Shown: positions 35,650 to 46,104 of the stretch, piece by piece
How positions within the stretch are numbered: position 1 is the stretch's first letter
Layout: each line of letters starts with the position of its first letter
DNA from: Muribaculaceae bacterium
Lineage (GTDB): Bacteria > Bacteroidota > Bacteroidia > Bacteroidales > Muribaculaceae
DNA length: 64,000 nucleotides
Direction: 5' to 3'
Assembly (NCBI GenBank): GCA_017621055.1
Contig: JAGATX010000018.1
Location: forward strand, 1 to 64,000
Notes under the pieces: model-generated
Seen by the model: the letters and a program-made list of their open reading frames with translations, nothing else
The model's database searches: none
What the model was told of the DNA's origin: nothing
Program-made: the position numbers and the translations under genes

Positions 35650-38466
35650 ATGAAGCAACTATTTACCGCAATCGTTGCGGCAGCTGTAGCATTTACGGCG
35701 GCCGCTACCGATATCTATGGATATCAGGGCTGGGAATTTTCCGAAACACCCACCCGCGGTCCCATCCGCTTTCCTGCCGAAGATCCCCGCGCGGCCACAA
35801 TGATAGCCGACCAGACCGAGGAGCCGGTGATCTATGCCGGATATTACCTTGATTATCACTGGTACGTGCAGGTAATCAAAAAAGGCACGCAAAGCAGTGT
35901 CGACGGTCTCTATGAGCTGGATATGACCACCGGCGAACGTACCCTCCTTGTTCGCGGAGGTACCAAGCTCATCGACATGACCTACGACTACAGCGACGGC
36001 AAAGTGTACGGCATCCGCACCGGCAACCAGTATCTTGCCACGCTCAACCCCGCCACCGGCGCCATCGAGCTTATCGGACAGTTCAAATATGAGGGTACTC
36101 CCACATATATGCTGGCCATAGCCGCCACCCTCGACGGCACTCTCTACGGCGTGAGTCCCGACGATAATTTTTACCGCATCAGCAAAGCCGACGCCTCCCT
36201 CACCCTCGTAGGCGCCTTAGGTCAGGATGCCGGCTACGACCAGACAATGTGTTTCGACTATAATACGGGCACACTATACTGGGCCAACAACGCCAACTAC
36301 TGGCTCTCCACCATCAACGTGGAGACCGGCGAGGCCACGCCCGTAAGCCCCATAGGCATACGCGGCATATCCAGCATGGGCGCCATGTTCGTGCCGTATA
36401 TCAACGTTGCCGTCGGCGCTCCCGACCGCGTTACGGGCGTCAGCGCCATCCCCGCCGCCGATGCCGTGACGCTGACATGGACAAATCCGGCCATCACAGC
36501 CCAGGGAGAGACTCTCGCCGCCCTCGACAAGGTCATCATCGAACGCGACGGCGTGGCTGTCGCTGAGGTTACCGACATCGCCGTCGGCGCAGCGTCGAGC
36601 TTTGTCGACGCCGGCCTTGAAAGCGGCAAGGACTACTCCTATAAACTCGTGCCCGTCAACTCTGCCGGGCGCGGCGGCGTGGACTCGCGAGCCATTTCCG
36701 TTCGCGTGGGCAACGACCTGCCCGGCGCCGTAGGCAATCTCACGGCCACGCAGGGCGACGGCAGCGCAATCCTGACCTGGACGGCACCCGAAGCCGGCCG
36801 CAACGGCGGCCTGTTCTCGCCGGCCGACGTCAAAGGCTACAAGGTTAAGCGCGGCAATACCGTGATAGCCACCCTCGGCGCCGATGTGCTCACATATACC
36901 GACGTGCGGCCTTTCGGCAAGTACAACTACACCGTGGCGGCATTCACCGACGAGGGCGACGGCGTGGAGTCCACTATCGAGAATTTCACCGTAAAACCCG
37001 AGGCATGGATAGTGATGACCAACGGCACCGCCACCCTGCAGACCGGAAAGGACTATGAATTCTATGATGAAGGCGGCCCGGCAGGCGTATATGTCAACTC
37101 GTGCAACTACACCCTTACTCTCGCTCCTGCCGAACCGGATGCCTATGTAGTGGCTGAATTCACCGAATTCGAACTTGATACCTACGGCGACTGGCTGCGT
37201 GTGTACGACGGTCTCGGCACCGGCTCCACTTTCCTGGGCGAGTTCGCCAGCGAGAGTGTGCCCTCGGGACTGCAGCACATCGAGGCAGCCTCGGCCGACG
37301 GTACGCTGACTTTTGTGTTCCAGTCCGATATCATGGATGCCCGTGCCGGCTGGAAGGCCAATGTCAAGGTTGTCAAGCGTCTGGAGCATGATCTGGAGAT
37401 ATCGTCGCCCGTCATCGCCGCCTTCACCGCTGCCGGTGAACCGGCGGAATACAAGGCCACGATAACCAACAAAGGCACGGCTGTAGCCTCCGGCTATACC
37501 GTGGTACTGATGAACGGCAATACCGAGCTGGCCTCCGTTGCCGGTCCGGAACTGGAACCTGCCGCCTCGGCAGTGGTGGTCGTGCCCTATACCCCGCTCA
37601 CCCCCGGCATGCTCGAACTTAACCTCAAGGTGAAGTATGCCGCCGACCAGGACGAAAGCAACAACACTACGGCCTCCGCCTCGCAGAGCGTGCTCGAAGC
37701 CGGCTCGTCGGTAATCACCGTCGTGTCGCCCGACCCAGCCGGCGTATCGGTTCTGCCGTACTCGTTCATGGGCATAGAGTCGCTCTCTCAGCTCCTTGTC
37801 ACCGCCGACCGTCTGCCTGGCGTCGCCGGCAAGAAGCTGGTGGCAATTGAGTTCCCCTTCCAATCCGTTACCAAGACATATACCGGCGTGCCCGTGCAGA
37901 TGTGGGCCGGCAACACCACCGAGACCGATCTCTCCGCCGGCTCGCTGCCCGTGGACGGCCAGACCCTCGTCTTTGAAGGCAATATCGACGTCGCACCCGG
38001 CATCGAGGCTCTCTCGCTGGCATTCCCCGAAGGCGTGGTCTACGACGGCGGTACCCTCGTGCTCACATTCCACAAGTGCCAGAGCAACACGGCCGACTAT
38101 GGCGTATCGTACCGCGGCGACTATGGCTACGGTCACACTCACGACAATATATGCCGCTTCGCCAGCCGCAGCTATCCCGAAGATGAGCCCCTCAATCCCA
38201 ATGGCAACATCGGTTACTCGGCTAACAACCACCTGCCCGATATGACGCTGATATTCAGCGGCAATTCCGGCGTCGACAAGATAACGATAGGCTCCGGCAC
38301 CGTCGCCGCCACCGCCGACGGCATCTTCAGCGCCCTCGACGCCGAGGTCTTCGCCATCGACGGCCGCATGGTGGCCGCCATCACTGCCGGCACCACCGCT
38401 CATCTGCCTGCCGGAATATATATTGTGCGTACCCCTCGTGGCAGCGTCAAGGTCTCCGTCCGCTGA
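35650..38466 (+). CDS. Large secreted FN3/CUB/CARDB protein with type IX-like sorting domain
   Basis: The 938-residue product has a signal peptide (MKQLFTAIVAAAVAFTAAA). Residues about 60-255 look like a propeller or repeat domain (YELDMTTGERTLLVRGGTKL, 'LYGVSPDDNFYRISKAD'). Two fibronectin type III-like domains follow (about 255-455: 'VTLTWTNPAI', 'AILTWTAPEA'). A CUB-like domain sits at about 455-590 ('YGDWLRVYDGLGTGSTFLGE') and a CARDB-like domain at about 590-680 ('YKATITNKGTAVASGYTV'). The C-terminus 'VFAIDGRMVAAITAG...GIYIVRTPRGSVKVSVR' is a T9SS-type CTD. It is probably a surface-displayed binding protein without a visible catalytic domain. Confidence 0.83.
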   Translation: MKQLFTAIVAAAVAFTAAATDIYGYQGWEFSETPTRGPIRFPAEDPRAATMIADQTEEPVIYAGYYLDYHWYVQVIKKGTQSSVDGLYELDMTTGERTLLVRGGTKLIDMTYDYSDGKVYGIRTGNQYLATLNPATGAIELIGQFKYEGTPTYMLAIAATLDGTLYGVSPDDNFYRISKADASLTLVGALGQDAGYDQTMCFDYNTGTLYWANNANYWLSTINVETGEATPVSPIGIRGISSMGAMFVPYINVAVGAPDRVTGVSAIPAADAVTLTWTNPAITAQGETLAALDKVIIERDGVAVAEVTDIAVGAASSFVDAGLESGKDYSYKLVPVNSAGRGGVDSRAISVRVGNDLPGAVGNLTATQGDGSAILTWTAPEAGRNGGLFSPADVKGYKVKRGNTVIATLGADVLTYTDVRPFGKYNYTVAAFTDEGDGVESTIENFTVKPEAWIVMTNGTATLQTGKDYEFYDEGGPAGVYVNSCNYTLTLAPAEPDAYVVAEFTEFELDTYGDWLRVYDGLGTGSTFLGEFASESVPSGLQHIEAASADGTLTFVFQSDIMDARAGWKANVKVVKRLEHDLEISSPVIAAFTAAGEPAEYKATITNKGTAVASGYTVVLMNGNTELASVAGPELEPAASAVVVVPYTPLTPGMLELNLKVKYAADQDESNNTTASASQSVLEAGSSVITVVSPDPAGVSVLPYSFMGIESLSQLLVTADRLPGVAGKKLVAIEFPFQSVTKTYTGVPVQMWAGNTTETDLSAGSLPVDGQTLVFEGNIDVAPGIEALSLAFPEGVVYDGGTLVLTFHKCQSNTADYGVSYRGDYGYGHTHDNICRFASRSYPEDEPLNPNGNIGYSANNHLPDMTLIFSGNSGVDKITIGSGTVAATADGIFSALDAEVFAIDGRMVAAITAGTTAHLPAGIYIVRTPRGSVKVSVR

Positions 38467-38486
38467 CACCGCCGCTACTTTCTATA

Positions 38487-38522
38487 AAAATCTCCGCTCC
38501 GGGCTCCGGAAGCGGAGATTTT
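38487..38522 (+). terminator. Rho-independent terminator
   Basis: AAAATCTCCGCT (38487-38498) and AGCGGAGATTTT (38511-38522) form a perfect 12-bp stem with an inner CCGG/CCGG pairing. Confidence 0.85.
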
Positions 38523-38584
38523 GCATCCCTAATCGCAGTTTTTTGTTACGAAGGCTCGGAGCCTGACGGGGTGGCGTTTTCTGT

Positions 38585-38608
38585 TTTGGGCGAAATTTTG
38601 TATCTTTG
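38585..38608 (+). promoter_or_regulatory. Putative promoter of queD-queE
   Basis: TATCTTTG (38601-38608) with TTTG (38585-38588) 12 nt upstream. The leader is only about 13 nt. Confidence 0.5.
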
Positions 38609-38627
38609 CATTCCAATAAAGACTGCA

Positions 38628-38960
38628 ATGTACTATCTTACCAAACGAATAGAAATATCGGCGGCGCACCGCCTCACTCTCGATTATCCGAGCAAATGCA
38701 CCACCATGCACGGCCATAACTGGATAATCGACGTCCATTGTCGCGCCAAGGAGCTGAACGCCAACAATATGGTTACGGATTTCACCACCATCAAGGAACT
38801 GGTGGTTGACCGTCTGGACCACAAGGTGCTCAACGACGTACTACCTTTCAACCCCACCGCAGAGAACATAGCCCGCCATCTGTGCGAGCTTATCCCCAAC
38901 TGTTACCGCGTTGACGTTCGCGAGAGCGAGGGCAATACAGCCAGCTATGAAAAGGACTGA
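38628..38960 (+). CDS. queD: 6-carboxy-5,6,7,8-tetrahydropterin synthase
   Basis: The 110-residue product starts at the ATG at 38628, just after the promoter. Zinc ligands H14 (SAAHRL), H28 and H30 (MHGHNW) and the catalytic C24 (PSKCTTMHGH) are present. It converts 7,8-dihydroneopterin triphosphate to CPH4 in queuosine (7-deazaguanine) synthesis. It overlaps queE by 14 bp, so the two steps are encoded together. Confidence 0.95.
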   Translation: MYYLTKRIEISAAHRLTLDYPSKCTTMHGHNWIIDVHCRAKELNANNMVTDFTTIKELVVDRLDHKVLNDVLPFNPTAENIARHLCELIPNCYRVDVRESEGNTASYEKD

Positions 38961-39510
38961 GCGGACATACGCCGTCAACGAGATATTCTACTCCCTTCAG
39001 GGCGAGGGCTATTACACGGGTGCCCCGGCGGTGTTCCTGCGTTTCAGCGGCTGCAACCGGGCGTGCGCTTTCTGCGACACCGATTTCAGCGCCGCCACGC
39101 CGATGGACGCCGACGCCATAGCGCGTGCGTGCGCCGCCTTCCCTTCGCGGCATCTTGTCTGTACCGGCGGCGAGCCGCTGCTTCAGCTCGACAGCGCCCT
39201 GCTGCGACGTCTCAAGGCCGACGGTTTCTATGTTCAGATAGAGACCAACGGCAGCCTGCCCGTACCGCCGGAGGTCGACTGGGTGACGTGCTCGCCCAAG
39301 GAGGCGCCATGGCAGGTGGATCGTATCGACGAGCTCAAAATTGTGTATCAGGGTCAGAACGTGGAGACTGTTGCCGCGCTTTTGCCGTCGCCGCGCCTGT
39401 TCCTGCAGCCCTGCTCCGGTCGGAATGTGGCCGAGACAGTTGAATATATCCTTGCCCATCCGCGCTGGAGGCTGTCGCTGCAGACACATAAGTTGATAGA
39501 TATCCGATGA
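38947..39510 (+). CDS. queE: 7-carboxy-7-deazaguanine synthase
   Basis: The 187-residue product starts at the ATG at 38947. The radical-SAM cluster motif is CNRACAFC (CX3CX2C), preceded by 'EIFYSLQGEGYYTGAPAVFL', the QueE opening. 'CTGGEPLLQLD' and 'QIETNGSLPVP' are the SAM-binding motifs. It makes CDG from the QueD product. The stop overlaps the following ATG (ATGA). Confidence 0.95.
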   Translation: MKRTERTYAVNEIFYSLQGEGYYTGAPAVFLRFSGCNRACAFCDTDFSAATPMDADAIARACAAFPSRHLVCTGGEPLLQLDSALLRRLKADGFYVQIETNGSLPVPPEVDWVTCSPKEAPWQVDRIDELKIVYQGQNVETVAALLPSPRLFLQPCSGRNVAETVEYILAHPRWRLSLQTHKLIDIR

Positions 39511-40742
39511 AGGCCATTGTGCGCATATTCGCTCTTTTCGTGGTCATGATGGCTACGTCGGCCGTCGACGCGCGTGCCGCCGGCACGCCCGACAGCACTG
39601 CGGCGCCCCGACCGGCAGTCGACATCTATTTCATGACATTTTACCCCGGCGGCGAGGTATACGAGCTGGAGGGACATACCGCCATCGGCGTGGTGCACCG
39701 CGCCGACCGCAAGGTGCCTCCGCTGGCATATAATTACGGCGTTTTCGACTTCGAGGCGCCGGGTTTTGTGTGGCGTTTCGCCACCGGACGTACCGACTAC
39801 ATGCTGGCGCCCGCACCCCTCGACCTGTTCGTGGATTATTACCGTGCCGAAGGTCGCAGGGTAGTGGCGCACCGCCTTGCCCTGGACAGCGCCGAGGCCG
39901 AGGCCCTGGCCCGCGCCCTCGCAATAGAGTCGCTGCCGCAAAACCGCACTTACCGATATAATTACGTGCTCGATAACTGCGCCACCCGTCCGCTGGCAGC
40001 CGTCGAACGGGTTGTCGGCGACAGCATATGTCTCGGCCCGGCGCCCTACGAGGCCCAGAGCCTGCGGCCCCTAACCTTCCGCAATGTAATGCGCAGCTAT
40101 CATGTCAATTATCCATGGTATCAGTTCGGCATCGATCTGGCTCTGGGCTCGCTCATCGACAGACCCGTGGCAAGCCGCGCCGCCGCTTTCGCCCCCGCCG
40201 AACTCGACCGCATGCTCGGCTCCGCCACTGTCGGTGCCGGCGGCCGCCCGCTGGTGGCCGAGACGATAGTGCTCAACGACGTTGCGCCTGCTGCCGCCGT
40301 GCGGGCGCCTACGCCGTGGTATCTCACGCCCATGGCGGCCGGGTGCGTCCTGCTGGCGCTGGCTTTAGCGCTGACCGTGCGCGACGTGTGCCGTCGGCGC
40401 GTGTGCCGCAGCTTCGACACTGTGCTCTTCGGCGTCTACGGTCTGGCCGGATGTATGCTCACTTTCCTGATGTTCGTTTCCGAGCATTACGCCACCTCGC
40501 CAAACTGGCTGTACATATGGCTCAACCCGATTTGTGGCGTCGCGGCTGTGCTGTTATGGATAAAATCTGCAAAAAAGGTAGTTTTTTGGTATCAAATTTG
40601 TAACTTTGCAGCTTTAACGGGCTTCCTGATAGCGATGCCATGGATACCGCAGGGCATGAACGCCGCTTTTGTGCCGTTTATCCTTGCCGAAATGACACGC
40701 TCAGCCTCTTATATCTACATCACCAACAAAAACCGAAAGTGA
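39507..40742 (+). CDS. DUF4105 membrane protein
   Basis: This 411-residue protein has a signal peptide (MKAIVRIFALFVVMMATSAVD). The periplasmic domain at 35-250 contains 'IYFMTFYPGGEVYELEGHTA', 'YNYGVFDFEAPGFVWRFATG' and 'YRYNYVLDNCATRPLA', the conserved His/Cys-containing pattern of DUF4105 (Lnb N-terminal-like, NlpC/P60-like fold suspected). Four membrane helices follow in the last 140 residues. Enzymatic activity is unproven, although conserved H and C could form a thiol hydrolase site. It overlaps queE upstream and the next gene (GTGA) downstream. Confidence 0.83.
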   Translation: MKAIVRIFALFVVMMATSAVDARAAGTPDSTAAPRPAVDIYFMTFYPGGEVYELEGHTAIGVVHRADRKVPPLAYNYGVFDFEAPGFVWRFATGRTDYMLAPAPLDLFVDYYRAEGRRVVAHRLALDSAEAEALARALAIESLPQNRTYRYNYVLDNCATRPLAAVERVVGDSICLGPAPYEAQSLRPLTFRNVMRSYHVNYPWYQFGIDLALGSLIDRPVASRAAAFAPAELDRMLGSATVGAGGRPLVAETIVLNDVAPAAAVRAPTPWYLTPMAAGCVLLALALALTVRDVCRRRVCRSFDTVLFGVYGLAGCMLTFLMFVSEHYATSPNWLYIWLNPICGVAAVLLWIKSAKKVVFWYQICNFAALTGFLIAMPWIPQGMNAAFVPFILAEMTRSASYIYITNKNRK

Positions 40743-42364
40743 AGACCAACCGCCGGCTCATACCCCTTCTGCCGCGCCTGATGATGGCGCTGGCGGCGTC
40801 TGTCGTCACCATAGGCGCCGGCGCCGAGCCCCAGCAGATAAAGCTGGTGGTGGGAATCGTTGTCGACGGTCTCGACGGCGACTGTCTGGACCTGCTCGAG
40901 GAGCGCTTCGGCGCCGGCGGCTTCAGGCTGATGGGCAGCCGGGGCACAACCTTCAACGCCGTGGACTACGGTACGCCCGTCAACGGCACGGCGGCAGCGG
41001 CAATGGTGATGACGGGAGCGTCGCCATCGGTCAACGGCATTGCCGGCGACGAGGTGTTCGACGCCCTGACCCTGACGGCGACGCCTACCTTTGCCGACGC
41101 TCAGGTGATGGGCAATTTCGCCTCGAAAGGCTTCTCGCCGCGTGCAATGCGCGTGAGCACCGTCTCCGACGAGGCACGCATAGCCTCCGGCGGCATTTCT
41201 TCAGTCTATGCCGTGGCGCCCACGGCGGCACGCGCCATGATTTTGGGCGGCCACAGCGGCACCCTGGCCCTGTGGTTCAACCCGCGCAACGGCCAGTGGG
41301 CGTCCAGCACATATTTCAGCGAGATACCCACGGCGATAGCGGCCCGGAACCGCGCCCAGCCTCTGGAAATGCGTATGGACACCATGAGCTGGACACCCTC
41401 GGCATCCCTCGAGGGCCTTGGCCTGCCCGAGCACCTCACGCGCTATCCCTTCCGCTATGTTTTCCCCCGTGAGTCGCGCCGCATAGAGCGCTTCATGGCC
41501 TCTCCCCTGGCTAACCGCGAAATCACAAACCTTGCCATAGATATTTTAGGCACCATGCGCCCGGGCCGAAGTTCCGACGGCGTGGACGTGCTCAATATAG
41601 CCTATTCGCTGACCCCCTTCGACTACGGACGCAACAGCGACGCCCGTGCCGAACAGCTCGATGCCTACTTGCGTCTGGACAACAATCTGGAGCAGCTCTT
41701 CAGCGCCGTGGACCGCAACGTCGGCCTCGACCATGCTCTCATATACCTGGCAGGCACACCCCCGCGGCCTTATTCGCGCCGCGACGAGGAACGCTGGGGG
41801 ATACCATACGGCGAATTCAGCACGCGCCGCGCAGCCTCGCTGCTGAATATCTATCTCATAGCCCTGCACGGAAACGGCGATTATGTGAGCGGCTACCATG
41901 GCGGATATATCTTCCTTAATCGCCGTCTGCTCAAGGAGCGCGACATCGACCTGGCCACCGTGCGGCGCGAGGCCGCCGAATTTATGGCGCGCATGACCGG
42001 CGTCGCCGCCGCATATACCCTCGACGACATCCTTGCCGGCCGTGCCGGCGACAACGCCGAGGCACTGCGCCGCAACACCGTGGCCACCAGTGCCGGCGAC
42101 GTCCTCGTCACCGTGGCGCCCGGCTATCACACCGTCGACGACCTCGCCGACCCGGCGTCCGCCGGCAGCGACGCTCCCGTGCTGGTACACCGCGCAGGCA
42201 TCACCGCCGCTCCGGCCTTCATTATGGGTCCCGGTGTTGTTCCCGCAACGATAGGCACTCCCGTGGATGTGCGCACCCTCGCCCCGACAGTGGTGCGAAT
42301 TCTGCGCATACGTTCGCCCAACGGCGCCTCGCTGGCTCCCGTGCCCCTTTCCGGCGCTTTCTGA
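40739..42364 (+). CDS. Alkaline-phosphatase-superfamily protein, apparently inactive
   Basis: The start is a GTG (40739, GTGA overlap), giving 541 residues with a signal peptide (MKTNRRLIPLLPRLMMALAA). The fold is recognised by 'IKLVVGIVVDGLDGDCLDLL', 'MTGASPSVNGIAGD' (family: YTGSxPSxHGI) and 'YLRLDNNLEQLFSAVDRNVG'. The residues that hold two zinc ions and the Thr nucleophile in PafA-type enzymes are not found: the STDYxGH position reads LTPFDYG, the TADHG position reads YLAGTPP. It may be a pseudoenzyme or binding protein in the periplasm. Confidence 0.75.
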   Translation: MKTNRRLIPLLPRLMMALAASVVTIGAGAEPQQIKLVVGIVVDGLDGDCLDLLEERFGAGGFRLMGSRGTTFNAVDYGTPVNGTAAAAMVMTGASPSVNGIAGDEVFDALTLTATPTFADAQVMGNFASKGFSPRAMRVSTVSDEARIASGGISSVYAVAPTAARAMILGGHSGTLALWFNPRNGQWASSTYFSEIPTAIAARNRAQPLEMRMDTMSWTPSASLEGLGLPEHLTRYPFRYVFPRESRRIERFMASPLANREITNLAIDILGTMRPGRSSDGVDVLNIAYSLTPFDYGRNSDARAEQLDAYLRLDNNLEQLFSAVDRNVGLDHALIYLAGTPPRPYSRRDEERWGIPYGEFSTRRAASLLNIYLIALHGNGDYVSGYHGGYIFLNRRLLKERDIDLATVRREAAEFMARMTGVAAAYTLDDILAGRAGDNAEALRRNTVATSAGDVLVTVAPGYHTVDDLADPASAGSDAPVLVHRAGITAAPAFIMGPGVVPATIGTPVDVRTLAPTVVRILRIRSPNGASLAPVPLSGAF

Positions 42365-42432
42365 CAGCCAGGCCCTCTGCCAATCTTCCTTACCCAACCC
42401 GAATATCCACTAAAATACTTCACTGACAAATA

Positions 42433-45400
42433 ATGTCGTTCACATCTATATTAAAGAAGCTCTTCGGCGACAAGAGCAGCCGCGACCTCAAGGCCATAAA
42501 ACCCATCCTTGAGAAAATCAAAGCCGAAATACCCCGCGTGGAGAAACTCGACAACGACGGTCTCCGCGCCGAAATCGACGCCGTGCGCGCCGATATCGCC
42601 GCCGCAATCAAACCCGCACAGGACCAGATCGACGAACTGCGCGCAAAGATTGAGACCCTCAAAATCGACGAGCGCCGTCCGCTGTGGGATAAAATCGACG
42701 AAGTAGAGAAAACAATAATCGACACCCTGGAGGAACGCCTCAACCACCATCTGCCCGTGGTCTTCGCCGTTGTCCGCGAAACCGCCGGACGCTTTGCCGC
42801 CTCCGATACCGTGACGGTGCGCGCCACCGACTTCGACCGCGAGCTTGCCGCCACCGGCCACGAGTTCGTGCGCATCGAGGGCGACAACGCAATATGGACC
42901 AACCACTGGATGGCCGGCGGTAACGATACCAAATGGGACATGAAGCACTACGAGGTTCAGCTCATCGGCGGCATTGTCCTGACCCAGGGCAAAATCGCCG
43001 AGATGGCCACCGGCGAGGGCAAAACGCTCGTTGCAACCCTGCCGGTGTTCCTGCGCTCGCTGGCCAAGCGCGGCGTCCACGTCGTTACCGTCAACGACTA
43101 CCTCGCCAAACGCGACTCCGAGTGGATGGGCCCGCTCTACATGTTCCACGGCGCCTCGGTGGACTGCATCGACAAGCACGAACCCAACAGCGACGCCCGT
43201 CGCCGCGCCTACGAGGCCGACATTACCTACGGTACAAACAACGAATTCGGCTTCGACTACCTGCGCGACAACATGGCAATGTCGCCCAAGGAACTGGTAC
43301 AGCGCAAACACTACTATGCCATTGTCGACGAGGTCGACTCGGTGCTTATCGACGATGCCCGCACACCTCTGATCATCTCCGGCCCCGTGGCAAAAGGCGA
43401 CGACCAGATGTTCAACGAATACAAAGCCAACGTCGAGAAGGTGGTCCGCGCACAGCAGCGCATGGTGACATCCCTTCTGGCCGAGGCAAAGAACAAACTC
43501 GCCTCCGACGACAAAGCCGCACAGAAAGAAGGCGCAATTCTTCTGTTCCGCGCTTATAAAGGCCTACCCAAGAACGGCGCCCTCATCCGTTTCCTCAGCC
43601 AGGACGGCATGAAGAACCTGCTGCTCCAGACCGAGGCTTACTACCTCCAGGACAACAGCCGCGAGATGCCCTTCATCACCGACCCCCTCTATTTCGTCAT
43701 CGACGAGAAAAACCGCTCGGTGGAACTCACCGACAAGGGCATCGACGAGCTCACCGGCCATAGCCAGGATCCCCAGTTCTTCGTTCTGCCCGACATAGCC
43801 TCGCAGCTCTCCGAACTCGAGCACATCCCCGACCCGACCGTTCGCCAGGAGAAAAAGGACGAGCTCATGGCCGACTATGCCGTCAAAGCCGAGCGCGTAC
43901 ACACCGTCACCCAGCTCCTCAAAGCCTACACCCTCTTCGACAAAGACATCGAGTATGTGATCGATGACAACAAGGTGAAGATCGTCGACGAGCAGACAGG
44001 CCGTATCATGGAGGGACGCCGCTACAGCGACGGCCTCCATCAGGCTATCGAAGCCAAGGAGGGCGTGAAAGTGGAGGCTGCCACCCAGACTTTCGCCACC
44101 ATAACCCTGCAGAACTATTTCCGCATGTACACCAAACTCGCCGGCATGACAGGTACCGCAATCACCGAAGCCGGCGAATTCTGGGATATCTATAAACTCG
44201 ACGTAGTCACCATACCCACCAACCGGCCCATAGCGCGCATCGACATGAACGACCGCGTGTACCGCACCAAGAAAGCCAAGTACAAGGCCGTTATCGCCGA
44301 GATCGTCCGCCTCGTCGGCGAAGGGCGTCCCGTGCTCGTCGGCACCACATCGGTAGAGATTTCCGAGCTCCTCAGCCGCATGCTCGATATCCAGAAGATA
44401 CCCCACCAGGTGCTCAACGCCAAACTCCACCAGAAAGAAGCCGAGATCGTGGCTCTGGCCGGCCGCACCGGCGCCGTGACCATAGCCACCAACATGGCCG
44501 GCCGCGGTACCGACATCAAGCTCACTCCCGAAGTGCGCGCCGCCGGCGGCCTCGCAATCATCGGCACCGAACGCCACGAAAGCCGTCGCGTCGACCGCCA
44601 GCTGCGCGGACGTTCCGGCCGTCAGGGCGACCCCGGCTCGTCGGTATTCTTCGTGTCCTTCGAAGACCAGCTCATGCGCCTGTTCGCCTCCGACCGCGTG
44701 GTAAAAGCCCTGGACCGCTTCGGCCTTCAGGAGGACGAGATGATAGAACACTCGCTGGTGAACCGCTCCATAGAATCGGCGCAGAAGCGCGTGGAAGAGA
44801 ATAACTTCGGCATCCGCAAACGCCTCCTCGAGTTCGACGACGTGATGAACAAACAGCGCACATATATCTATGAGCGCCGCCGCCACGCCGTGCTCGGCGA
44901 GAAAATAGGTGTCGACATCGCAAACATGCTCTACGACACCGTCGAGAACATCATTCTCACCTACGAGAACGCAAACGACTATCCCGACCTCTGCACCGAA
45001 ATATTCCGCGTTCTCGCCATCGAAGCTCCCTTCACCGAGAGCGAATATGCCAACATGGAACGTCAGGAGAAGGTTGAAGCCCTCCACGGCGCCGCAGTAG
45101 AAGCCCTCGACCGTAAGAGCGACCGCATACGCGAAATCGCGAACCCCATCCTCGGCGCCATGGCGCAGAACACCGACTACGATGGCCTTGTCATAGTCCC
45201 CATCTCCGAAGGAAAACGCACATTCAACCTCCGCGTCGACCTGCGCACAGCCGTTGCCACCGAAGGACGCTCGATAATCAAAGAGTGGCACAAAGCCCTC
45301 CTGCTCGTTACCATCGACGAATTCTGGAAAGAACACCTGCGCGAGCTCGACCAGCTCCGTCAGAGCGTGCAGAACGCCGCCTACGAGCAGAAAGACCCTC

Positions 45401-45807
45401 TGGTGATCTACAAAGTCGAGTCGTTCCATCTCTTCGAGAACATGCTCAACAACCTCAACGTCAAAGCCGTGTCGGCACTCATGCGCGGACAGATCAACGT
45501 CCGCCGGCCCGAGCAGCAGACGCCCGCTCCGGAGGGCGCCTCAGCGCAGCAAGCCGCCGCTCCCGCCCCGCAGCCCGAACTGCAGCGCACCACCGCCGCC
45601 GAGGCAGCGCCGCGACGTCCCGCCAACTACCGCGAGACAAAGGCCGAACTCCCCGGCGAGGCCGAAAACCGCGCCGCAATGGCCTCCAGCCACGCCGAAC
45701 GGCAGAAGCCCATGCCCGCAAAGGCACAGCCTAAAGTCGGCAGAAATGACCCCTGCCCCTGCGGCAGCGGCAAAAAGTTCAAGAACTGCCATGGCCGCGG
45801 ACTCTGA
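42433..45807 (+). CDS. secA: Protein translocase subunit SecA
   Basis: This 1124-residue motor drives export through SecYEG. Walker A is [14 protein letters not shown] at 191-204. The DEAD-like box is '[19 protein letters not shown]'. The second nucleotide-binding domain has '[17 protein letters not shown]' and '[20 protein letters not shown]'. The end is the SEC-C zinc motif [16 protein letters not shown]. Extra length relative to E. coli (901 aa) comes from inserts in NBD1 and an Ala/Pro/Gln-rich linker before SEC-C, as in other Bacteroidetes. Confidence 0.99.
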   Translation: MSFTSILKKLFGDKSSRDLKAIKPILEKIKAEIPRVEKLDNDGLRAEIDAVRADIAAAIKPAQDQIDELRAKIETLKIDERRPLWDKIDEVEKTIIDTLEERLNHHLPVVFAVVRETAGRFAASDTVTVRATDFDRELAATGHEFVRIEGDNAIWTNHWMAGGNDTKWDMKHYEVQLIGGIVLTQGKIAEMATGEGKTLVATLPVFLRSLAKRGVHVVTVNDYLAKRDSEWMGPLYMFHGASVDCIDKHEPNSDARRRAYEADITYGTNNEFGFDYLRDNMAMSPKELVQRKHYYAIVDEVDSVLIDDARTPLIISGPVAKGDDQMFNEYKANVEKVVRAQQRMVTSLLAEAKNKLASDDKAAQKEGAILLFRAYKGLPKNGALIRFLSQDGMKNLLLQTEAYYLQDNSREMPFITDPLYFVIDEKNRSVELTDKGIDELTGHSQDPQFFVLPDIASQLSELEHIPDPTVRQEKKDELMADYAVKAERVHTVTQLLKAYTLFDKDIEYVIDDNKVKIVDEQTGRIMEGRRYSDGLHQAIEAKEGVKVEAATQTFATITLQNYFRMYTKLAGMTGTAITEAGEFWDIYKLDVVTIPTNRPIARIDMNDRVYRTKKAKYKAVIAEIVRLVGEGRPVLVGTTSVEISELLSRMLDIQKIPHQVLNAKLHQKEAEIVALAGRTGAVTIATNMAGRGTDIKLTPEVRAAGGLAIIGTERHESRRVDRQLRGRSGRQGDPGSSVFFVSFEDQLMRLFASDRVVKALDRFGLQEDEMIEHSLVNRSIESAQKRVEENNFGIRKRLLEFDDVMNKQRTYIYERRRHAVLGEKIGVDIANMLYDTVENIILTYENANDYPDLCTEIFRVLAIEAPFTESEYANMERQEKVEALHGAAVEALDRKSDRIREIANPILGAMAQNTDYDGLVIVPISEGKRTFNLRVDLRTAVATEGRSIIKEWHKALLLVTIDEFWKEHLRELDQLRQSVQNAAYEQKDPLVIYKVESFHLFENMLNNLNVKAVSALMRGQINVRRPEQQTPAPEGASAQQAAAPAPQPELQRTTAAEAAPRRPANYRETKAELPGEAENRAAMASSHAERQKPMPAKAQPKVGRNDPCPCGSGKKFKNCHGRGL

Positions 45808-45812
45808 CACTC

Positions 45813-45843
45813 TTGCACATAAGCGAAAAAAACACTAACTTTG
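45813..45843 (+). promoter_or_regulatory. Promoter of tRNA-Arg
   Basis: TTG (45813-45815), 20-nt spacer, TAACTTTG (45836-45843). It begins right after the secA stop. Confidence 0.7.
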
Positions 45844-45884
45844 CAGTCGCCGACGCCGGGTACCGCCCGCGTCGGCGGCATAAC

Positions 45885-45958
45885 GGTCCGGTAGCTCAGC
45901 TGGATAGAGCATCTGCCTTCTAAGCAGACGGTCAGGGGTTCGAATCCCCTCCGGATCA
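45885..45958 (+). tRNA. tRNA-Arg (anticodon UCU)
   Basis: It begins GGTCCGGTAGCTCAGC and ends CCGGATCA. The acceptor GGTCCGG pairs with CCGGATC (one G-U). The anticodon loop is CTTCTAA in the stem TCTGC/GCAGA, giving TCT (Arg). The T arm is GGTTCGAATCC. Confidence 0.97.
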
Positions 45959-45965
45959 CAGAAAA

Positions 45966-45988
45966 GGGACGCGACAGCGTCCCTTTTT
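45966..45988 (+). terminator. Terminator of tRNA-Arg
   Basis: GGGACGC-GACA-GCGTCCC followed by TTTTT, starting 8 nt after the tRNA. Confidence 0.9.
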
Positions 45989-46050
45989 CCATATCCGGGA
46001 GTTTCAGTTGCAGGCGGTGCACTTGTGCCGCGTGCGCAGGGAACAGGGCA

Positions 46051-46091
46051 CAAAAAAACCGGCACTTGCGGGGCAGGTGCCGGTTTTTTTG
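46051..46091. terminator. Bidirectional terminator
   Basis: ACCGGCAC (46058-46065) pairs with GTGCCGGT (46077-46084). A7 precedes and T7 follows, so it can work on both strands. It serves the minus-strand fragment at 46105. Confidence 0.85.
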
Positions 46092-46104
46092 TGGGATGTG
46101 GGGG

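Noticed and set aside
36274..38469. 731-codon open frame on the minus strand
   Set aside because: Antisense to the FN3/CUB secreted protein, with low-complexity translation.
38529..38822. 97-codon minus-strand ORF
   Set aside because: Antisense to queD and its promoter, no support.
43564..45429. 621-codon open frame on the minus strand
   Set aside because: Antisense to secA.
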